A stretch of DNA of 64,000 nucleotides from Cymodocea nodosa (Eukaryota; Streptophyta; Magnoliopsida; Alismatales; Cymodoceaceae): contig CM072336.1 in NCBI GenBank assembly GCA_036874045.1, positions 20,269,001-20,333,000 of the forward strand, given 5' to 3'. Numbering within the stretch: the stretch's first letter is position 1; each line of letters begins with the position of its first letter. A program made the translations under genes and the position numbers. The notes below the pieces were generated by a model, which saw only the letters and a list, made by a program, of their open reading frames with translations, had not been told where the DNA came from and made no database searches. Below are positions 56,567 to 64,000 of this stretch, one piece after another.

Positions 56567-59500
56567 TCATGCAGATGGTGAAGGGTTGGTTCTTGAAGTC
56601 TCTCCTTGTGCCAAGTGCACACCTGCCATGTAGGGATTTGGTATAGTGTTACTTGGTAATTCTCCCTGTGCTCTACCTCTAGATGAAGTAGACAACCTAT
56701 CAAACTTTGCTTTTAATCCCTTAATGATTTGGTCATGGCTAGCTAAAATGAGATTTACTTGTCCGCTAACTTGAATTAGGGATTGAATTCCTTTCTCCAT
56801 TTTAGTAAACCTTTTCTCCAAAGTGGACATTCTATCACTTAAAATTGGCTGAGTGGGTCCATGATGCTTAGTACGGTTTCTAGGTACTTCTGATTGTCGC
56901 CACGAAAAATTGGGATGGTTTCTCCATCCTGGGGAATAGTGTGATGACGGTTGGAATGACCTTTGTCCCATACCAATGGCATTGACTTCCTCAAACTATT
57001 GTCCTTGCAATGCAGGGCATTCTTTCATGATGTGCCCAGGAATTCCACATGCTATACACTTTACTTCAACCACTTTATCTTTTCCTTTCTGTTGACTTAT
57101 AATTAAATCTTCTACTTTCTTTACCATGGATGACATCCTAGCTTCTATGCCTACCATGGGGTCTATTGTGTGCGTTCCCCTTGCCAAAGTTCTGTCAAAT
57201 GTTCTATCTAATGAACTTTCCATTTCCATTGTTCTCTCAGCAAGGTCCACAAGTCTATCACATGCACTTACTTCATCTAATCTCATGAATCATCTAGGAC
57301 ATACAGATTCTAGCATCAACTTGGTCTAATAATCCAATCCTTCATAGATTACTTGACACTGTCTTGATTTAGGTAGACCATGATTAGGACATCTTGCCAC
57401 TAGTCTATTGAAACGTTCAAAATATTTCCAAAAAGGTTCATTGGTTTGCTGGCAGATGTTTAGAATAGCATGAAAGGATCGAATGACACACTAGAGGGGG
57501 GGTGAATAGTGTCCTAATAAAGTTTATTTTTCTTTTAAAAATTTTAGAAGCTGTTGACACTAATGAACCCTGATTAATTGATTTTAGAATTAAAAACTAG
57601 CAGTGTAGAAAGTAAAGAACACAAGAGATTTATAGTGGTTCCCCAAACTGGGTAGTCCACTCCTCAAGGCCACAACCTCGAGAATTTCACTAAGTACTTT
57701 TAAGGCTAAGTACAAACCTTAAACAAGTTGCTTTTGCAGGCTAAGCAACAACCTTACAGATGTTTTTAAAGGCTGAACAAAAACCTCACACAAAGCACCA
57801 ACTTTGTGTACTCAAGACTCCAATCTTGAGCAAGTGAAGTACCACACTTCACTCTCTTCACCAAGGCCCCGACCTTGTGAAGGTATACTCACAACACCCT
57901 TGTGAGTGAAGGTTTTCAAGTAAACGAGAATACAATTTAAAACTAGGAGTCACTGACTCAAAATGAAAATGACACACAACACTAGATCAACTCCTATGAA
58001 GAGTTGACATTGAAGCTCTGAGGAGATTTCTTGATGGATTTGCAGTTGATGATATTTTGGACTTTGTTGCAGACAAATCTTCAAGGTGTTTGTAAAATTA
58101 TTGAACAGACAAATTCTTCTTTCGAGTGTTGAAAAATTCTGTGTATCTCTTTCAGTTTTCTACAAAAATCCTTTTTATTTTTCCTTCAAGATTTGCATAA
58201 GTGGAAAGAATTCTGAAATGGTCAGATGTCTTATGTAGTAATTCATTTCTGGCAACCTTCAATCATAATAAAGTTGAGATATGCAATCAAAAGATATCTT
58301 GCCACAAAGATTAGTCAATTAATACTAGTCGCAGTTTCTGTAAAAATAAAATCTTCGGAGGCTTCCAGAAAATCGAAGACTTAAACAGATAACCTGTCGA
58401 AGCTCAAAATCATTTCAGATAGTTAGAACTAACTTACCGAAATACCACTTAAGTCATGTATTAAAATTGAAACACATGTCCTTCAGAAACCGTGCTATAA
58501 AATATTAAAAAATAAACTATTCGATAGAGTGGACATGTTTTGGATGCTTATAAAGATAACTCTCCGATCCTTAAGTCATTTTGGATAGTTACACAGGTAA
58601 CCTTTCGAAAAGTCACTTAAGTTAGAAAATAAAAGAAAACTCAATCATCCGAAGCTTAAAATAATTTTCGAATACTTACTAAAGATAACTCTCTAATTCT
58701 TAAGAGTTTTCGGATAGTTACATCGTAACCTTCCGAAAAGTCACTTAAGTTAAGCGATGAGAGATTGACATGTGTCCTTCAAAAGAAAGTAACCGAAAAT
58801 ATATTAAAACAGAGAAACAACTAACTCTTCGGAATAAAAACCTTAACTATCTGAAACCAAAGGGATTTCAGAGACTTACCATAAAAATCATATCCAGACA
58901 TAAAAAGACTTAACTCATTGAAGATAAATACTTTTCAGATAGTTACTGATATAACTATTTGAAAAGCCAAGAGAGAGAGACATAACCATCCGATTTGTTT
59001 GGTGACTTATAAAATAACTCTCCGATCAAAACACTATAGACAAAATAACCTACCGAAATCTAATTTAAAAGATTTTGAGAACAAAGTAGTTAACCAAAAT
59101 TCATGAGTAAAAAGAGATCTAACACATGGCACAAATAATTAAACCACACATTTTTCATCATCAAAATTAATTAATAAAATAAATGAACTAACATAGCATT
59201 CTTAGCTTGAATGGTTTTAAGCAAAGGATGAAATTTCTTAATAAAGACAGCACAAAAATCAGTCCAAGTACAGATTGAATTAACAAGAAGGGTGTTCAAC
59301 CATAGTTTTGCATCATCTCAAAGGGCGAAAGGAATAAATCTCAATTTTATTGCATCCACAAGCACTTCAGGTAGATTAATCATGTTGCAAACATCATTAA
59401 AGTCATTCAGAAATGCATATGCATCTTCCTTATCTAGTCCATGAAATCTAGGTAATTGATTGACATAATTCATATGCAATTGAAATTTATGTCCACTACC

Positions 59501-59690
59501 TGTGGTAATACAAGAAAGAGGGATGGTCATGTATTTGAGGATAGTAGATGTCCTCAAAAGAAGGTAATTGTTGGTTTCTACCTTGGTCTCCCATCCTTAC
59601 AGGCTCTTCTAACACACTAACTTCTTCTTCTAAAGGGGGTTGTCTAACTAATCTAGATGCACTATCTCTCACCCACTTAGAAGATTGCAT
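56567..59690 (-). pseudogene. gag: GypB gag, split by CopA solo LTR
   Basis: Athila-type gag with its own start and stop. ATG at 59690 (MQSSKWVRDS), PSFEDIYYPQIHDHPS, a frame slip near 59515, then LPRFHGLDKEDAYAFLNDF and IKLRFIPFAL (59318-59460). After the LTR: FWKYFERF near 57430, then SACDRLVDLAERTMEMESSL, zinc knuckle CIACGIPGHIMKEC (57020-57065), SPGWRNHPNFSW (56910-56940), and a coiled coil, ending SRTNPSPSA and TGA at 56567. Downstream comes noncoding sequence with polypurine tracts, not protease. Upstream (59893-60204) is a pol C-terminus. So gag follows pol here. Confidence 0.82.
57471..59193 (-). mobile_element. CopA solo LTR in GypB gag, TSD TAGCA
   Basis: 1,723 bp with perfect duplications TAGCA (57466-57470, 59194-59198). 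Type A array at 58360-59060. Confirms CopA LTR edges. Confidence 0.95.
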
Positions 59691-59892
59691 ACACTAACAA
59701 TATCACAAAAGAAATATTTTGATAGAAAAAAGTACAAATGACACTTATAGTGGAATAGTCTCTAATCCCAACACTTGCATGTTAGATAGGTAAGTACATA
59801 ATTGAAAAACAAGATTTACATAATGACAAAATCAACAAAAAGAAATAAGAGTAATTACATCTAAAACTAATAAAAAGAAAAAGAAAAGAGCA

Positions 59893-60204
59893 CTAATTAT
59901 CAGATTCAGCATAGACAGCATTGATTAAAACAATATTCTCTTCATGGCCAAATAATCTTTGCTACAAGAAAGGTTTTAAACGGTGTCCGTTGACCTTAGA
60001 AACTTCCCCACTCTTAGGGTTTTCAATCTCCACTACTCCATGAGGAAACGTACTTTTTACCACAAAAGGTCCTATCCACCATGATCTTAATTTACCAGGA
60101 AATAGATGTAGTCTAGAATTATACAACAATACCTACTACCCTACTTCAAAATTCTTACGGAAGAGCTTGCTATCATGAAATACTTTACTCTTTTCCATAG
60201 CTAT
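59893..60204 (-). pseudogene. pol: Gypsy pol C-terminus (integrase tail)
   Basis: On the minus strand: [42 protein letters not shown], ending at TAG 59893-59895. This is the standard Athila integrase tail. One internal TAG before QVLLYNS and another after LKPFL. Cut at 60204 by CopC. The 200 bp to the left (59691-59892) is AT-rich spacer before gag. Confidence 0.85.
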
Positions 60205-61810
60205 TGTTGAGTATTTTGTTTTGATGATGTGTGCTGAATGAAAATAATCATATTTGCTTAATTACTATTGCTTGTGAAAGGAAATTAAGTACATCAATTA
60301 ATACAGAAAAAGCTTACTGATATAAATATGTGTCTGTATTGGATCTGAAATTATACTAAGTTAATAACTAGTCGTTTCATTGCATTAATTTCTCATTTAA
60401 CTAAACGTTAAGTTAACGTGTGTTTTTATTGAAAAGCATGATATGTTTTAAAGTTATATCTTCTGTATCATGAACAGTGCTTGCTTAGACAACTCGTTAA
60501 TTTAAATTTTTGTTCATATAAAGGTCACATGAGAACTCGTTAAGTTAGAGGCTTAAAGGTTAAAATAGGTCACGTGAGAACTCGTTAAGTTAGTGAGTAA
60601 AAGAAGAGATAAATTCGTTAAGTTAGTGATGTACACGTGGTGAAATTATAAGTTATGAATGTTATATTGTGTCATGTGAAGTGCACATGTTGAACTCGTT
60701 AAGTTAACATAACTAAACACATTGAGTTTCTATATTGAACACTAAGGCAATGCGTTAGGTTAGCCTTATAAAACTTTAGTTGTTATTTTTGCACGTGGTA
60801 AAATTCTTATTATAAAAACATTTGTTTATTACTAGTTCGTTGAGTTATCTGTAACACAACAGAGATGATTTGTTGAGTTAGCGTAACACCGTAGACTTAG
60901 TTTGTTGAGTTAGCTACAATACTTTTCATGTGAGTTGGCACATGAGGAACTCGTTAAGTTAGAAACGTTAAGTTATATATCTACTTATATTACTCGTTTG
61001 GTTAACATTAAAGTAACGACTTCTTATTACACTTGATGAAAAATTTTGGACGAGAAAGTTTATTTTGCAGGAAATTTTTCAGAGATCTAGGATTGATGAT
61101 TAAAGAAAATTCGAAATGTAAACGTGGGTCAAAACGTGTGTATTTCGATGAAGGAAAAAGAAAAGACGTGAAGAAGTGGAAAACTGGAAGTGATTAAACG
61201 TGGAGGATATGCATGAAATGAAGATACAGTATAAAAGGCATAGAATTCTGGTTGATTAGTTATCCCTGCACACCAAAAGAAAAATCTTTTCAAGGATCAA
61301 AAACACCTCTTCAGGGAAAAGCTCTTAGGTGGAAGAAAATTTAGTGAAGCATAAAAAGGTAAGATATATGTCATTGAAGATTTGAAGTATCAAATGGAAG
61401 AAAATTTAGTGAAGCATAAAAGGTCAGATTTATGTCACTAAAGATTTAAAGTATCAATAGAAAGCAAATTCGGTGAAGCAAAGAAAGACTAGATATTCGT
61501 CATTGAAGAATTGCTGAAGAAGAAAGAGAAGAAGAAAGATCTCAAACAGGGAGAAATGTTTTAAATTCTGCAAATTAGTTTTCTCTATTTGTAGTTATGA
61601 AATTGTATAGATGAAGCATGGTATCGATATATAATTACATCTACAATTTCTGAGGGGAATTGAATTGTATATTGTAATTGAAACCTTGAATAAAAATGAT
61701 TTTATGAAAACAGTGTCTCGACTTGTTTTTGAATTTTAAAGTTTCAATTATAATTGAAAATGTTGAAAAACACAATTCACCCCCCTCTTGTGTAGCCATA
61801 CGATCCTACA
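60205..61810 (+). mobile_element. CopC 5' LTR (plus copy)
   Basis: 1,606 bp, TGTTGAGTATTTTG to GATCCTACA; left flank GCTAT. Contains repeated AACTCGTTAAGTTAG half-sites with CACGTG/CACATG boxes (60520-60760), type B-like CGTTGAGTTA (60835-60990), and direct repeats of GAAGCATAAAAGGT type (61340-61480). Followed by primer site TGGTATCAAAGC at 61813. Confidence 0.92.
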
Positions 61811-62009
61811 AGTGGTATCAAAGCTTTGTTAATAATCTTTGATATAAAATCGATACCAATTTATTTAATATCATTGCTTATTTTGCCTTCCTTGTTTTTA
61901 AACAGAAATTAATATCTGAGCATATGTTTAACTTTCTTGATTTAAGGCTCAAGTTGTTTTAAAGTTTTAGACTGTTTAAAATCAAATAGGTTTAAAAATC
62001 TAAGGTAAG

Positions 62010-64000
62010 ATAGTTAATGGAAATGGTAATTTTTCTTTGTATGAATGCCAAAATCTTAATCGTCCTCTTTTATTTAATGGAATACATTTTGAATATTGGA
62101 AATATAGGATGACAGTTTTTTTTCAAAGTATAGATCATAAGTTGTGGTTCATGATTTCTAAATGATATACTCCGTTAACTACTCCTTATAATACTTGGAC
62201 AATTATTGAAAAAGAAAATGAAACTTTGAATGCTAAGAGCTTAAATATTTTATTTTGTGCATTGAGTTATGAACTGTTCAGTAAAGTGTCGGCATATAAA
62301 TTTGCTTATGAGGTGTTGTTTGGATTTCTTTTCTAGAAGTTTTAAAATTTATAAACCACAAGTACATGACGTCCAATGAAGTACGTCGACAAGTACAGGT
62401 CGAACCACAAGGAAATGGGGATAATCTAGGATTCTAATTACAAGAATATGGCAAGCAAATACTTTCCAAATATAGACTAGACTACAAAAAAGGTAAGTCC
62501 ACATATTTCTAATTTTTCGACCAATCAACAGATTAGACTGAAAATTTAATCTCAATCAGATCTGTTAATGTGGACTTTAGATAAAAATTTTCACACTTAA
62601 AAACGCACGCATGTTATGACTGAAAATTCGGAAATTGAAAATGATGCATAAAATTGGAAACTTCTGCGCGTTAACAACAATATCTTAAAAACCTTATAAA
62701 TCCCGCATTAATCAACCAGAAATTCCAAAATCAAATGCGTTGAAAAATAGACAGAATGTAGATATTAATGAAATATTTATTCTAATTTTTATGCTATCTG
62801 AGTTGTGAGAAAAATGCGTTACAATCACAATAAAAGAGTCTCAGACCGAATTCTTTGCTCCATAGAGTTATAGCTTCAAAATGGCATCAAATCTTCTCGG
62901 ATTGCTATGAAATTTTACATAATCACAGAAGACTTATATTAGCACGATTATAAATTTTTTCAGAATTTTCAGTTAAACAGAATCGCTCCAGAACGCATAT
63001 GAACTCTCGAAATAAAAACAGATCAACAAAATTGCAAATCTGCAAACAACATGCACAACCTTCAACGAATTCTGTGTTATTTCATGCATAATAGAATGTA
63101 ATATCCGGATTTCAACATCAACAAACAACAATATATGAATATATATCAATAACAACACCTGTCTTTACGATTTTCAGATGAAAATAACAAAGGTTCACGG
63201 ACTCAAAAAGGAACATACAAACAACAACGAATCTGTTTTCTACTTTTACCCTATTACAATGAAAACTAAGAACATAAATAACTACCTACGTGAAACATGA
63301 TAAAAAGTGATACATCTAAAGCTAAAGAAGAGGGGAAAGTGGAGAAACGATTTGTGGAATCTCACAAATGAAGAAGAGAACCCTTGTAGAGGTAGACGTC
63401 CCTCCTCCAAGATGTGGAATGAAGGCTTTCACGTTGGAGATGATTTGTGGAATGAAGATGATGAGATACGAGTTGAAGAGAGGTGGTGGAATGACCGGCG
63501 TTCTCCTTCCTTGCTTCAAGATGTGGAGCTCCAAGAGGGGGTGACATCTAGTGGTGTTGGAGGTGGAAAACAAAAAGAGTCTCAAGAGAGAAGACCTAGA
63601 CGTGCATCACTCTCTTTTATATAGAGAGTTTCCAAGTTTGGAGATCCATCTTTGATTCAACAATTGAGATTAAATCCCACTTGATTTTCTTTCTCCAATC
63701 TTCAAGTTCCATGATCTTCTATTGAATTATAAACTTTTCATAACAATAAATACATCAAAGTATCAAGTCATCCATAAAATTCATAAATGATGCATGTTTG
63801 AAATAATTTCCTACTTTTAACTGTATAAAATGGGGATTGGTTCTTATTGGTTAAATAATGAAATAAATGCATAATATGAGTTTAATAAATCTCATGTAAA
63901 TCTATTTAACCAATTAAATCCTATAAAAATATGCAACATTTTAATCCAAACAGGTGTGGCATGCATTAGAAGTTTCACATGAAGGTACTTCTCAAGTTAA
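62010..64000 (+). pseudogene. gag: CopC gag (plus copy), split by GypC solo LTR, runs off window
   Basis: Aligns with the minus copy at 43248, but the start ATG is ATA (62010-62012) and there is a TGA near 62163 (Cys/Trp position). NGNFSLYECQNLNRPLLFNG, EYWKYRMTVFFQSIDHKLW and ETLNAKSLNILFCALSYE are recognisable. Interrupted at 62316 and resumed at 63953 with WHALEVSHEGTSQV. Confidence 0.85.
62317..63952 (-). mobile_element. GypC solo LTR, TSD GGTGT
   Basis: 1,636 bp with 8-bp terminal inverted repeats TGTTTGGA...TCCAAACA and perfect duplications GGTGT (62312-62316, 63953-63957). The segment AAGTACAGGTCGAACCACAA near 62391 parallels the AAGTACAGGTCGATCCCACA block of GypA LTRs, which supports a gypsy LTR in minus orientation. 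No hairpin arrays. The frame 63307-63624 (+) is not supported. Confidence 0.9.

Noticed and set aside
63307..63624. 105-codon ORF in the GypC LTR as a gene
   Set aside because: Low-complexity, inside a solo LTR, no recognisable domain, overlapping frames on both strands.

Overview
This window looks like nuclear DNA of a flowering plant with a large, transposon-packed genome. It is AT-rich, and nearly every base can be assigned to LTR retrotransposons or their debris. I see no ordinary host gene, tRNA, rRNA or CRISPR. The species cannot be named from this sequence.

Families (names are mine). GypA: Ty3/gypsy, Athila-like, LTRs 1.6-2.25 kb beginning TGTTTAGAATG, degenerate tRNA-Asp-type primer site. 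GypB and GypC: two other Ty3-type families. CopA, CopB, CopC: three Ty1/copia families with LTRs of about 1.72, 1.79 and 1.6 kb and tRNA-iMet-type primer sites.

Layout. 1-3113: CopB LTR (minus) containing a GypA solo LTR. 3114-4392: gypsy gag (minus). 4458-16147: internal region of a GypA copy (GypA2, minus) with accessory ORF, integrase, RT, protease and ORF1, broken by two GypA solo LTRs. 16278-30523: nearly complete GypA copy (GypA1, minus): 3' LTR, F-box-like ORF, accessory ORF, pol, short ORF1, primer site, 5' LTR. 30549-42019: CopA (minus), 3' LTR truncated, with an accessory ORF after pol. 42020-45081: CopC 5' part (minus). 45082-48563: GypA accessory-ORF fragment holding a solo LTR with an internal duplication. 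48564-53873: CopB LTR (with another GypA solo LTR) and gag (plus). 53936-60204: GypB debris (minus) with gag lying downstream of a pol end, and a CopA solo LTR inside gag. 60205-64000: CopC LTR and gag (plus), broken by a GypC solo LTR.

Main observations. (1) The Ty3 element GypA and the Ty1 element CopA carry homologous accessory ORFs of about 680-740 codons downstream of pol, although their polymerases are unrelated at this level. (2) GypA1 carries an F-box / F-box-associated ORF between the accessory ORF and the polypurine tract. The other GypA copy has a gag ORF at the matching place, which suggests a variable cargo slot. (3) Arrays of short inverted repeats (CGGATAGTTA paired with TAACTCnCCG, and CGTTGAGTTA paired with TAACTCAACG), mixed with CACGTG and ACTTAAGT, occur in LTRs of unrelated families and just upstream of the accessory genes. 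The first type has a period of about 130 bp in three families. (4) In-frame stops are strongly biased to TAG, and three are shared between two GypA copies. Together these suggest element families sharing an accessory gene and a cis-regulatory code. That is inference.
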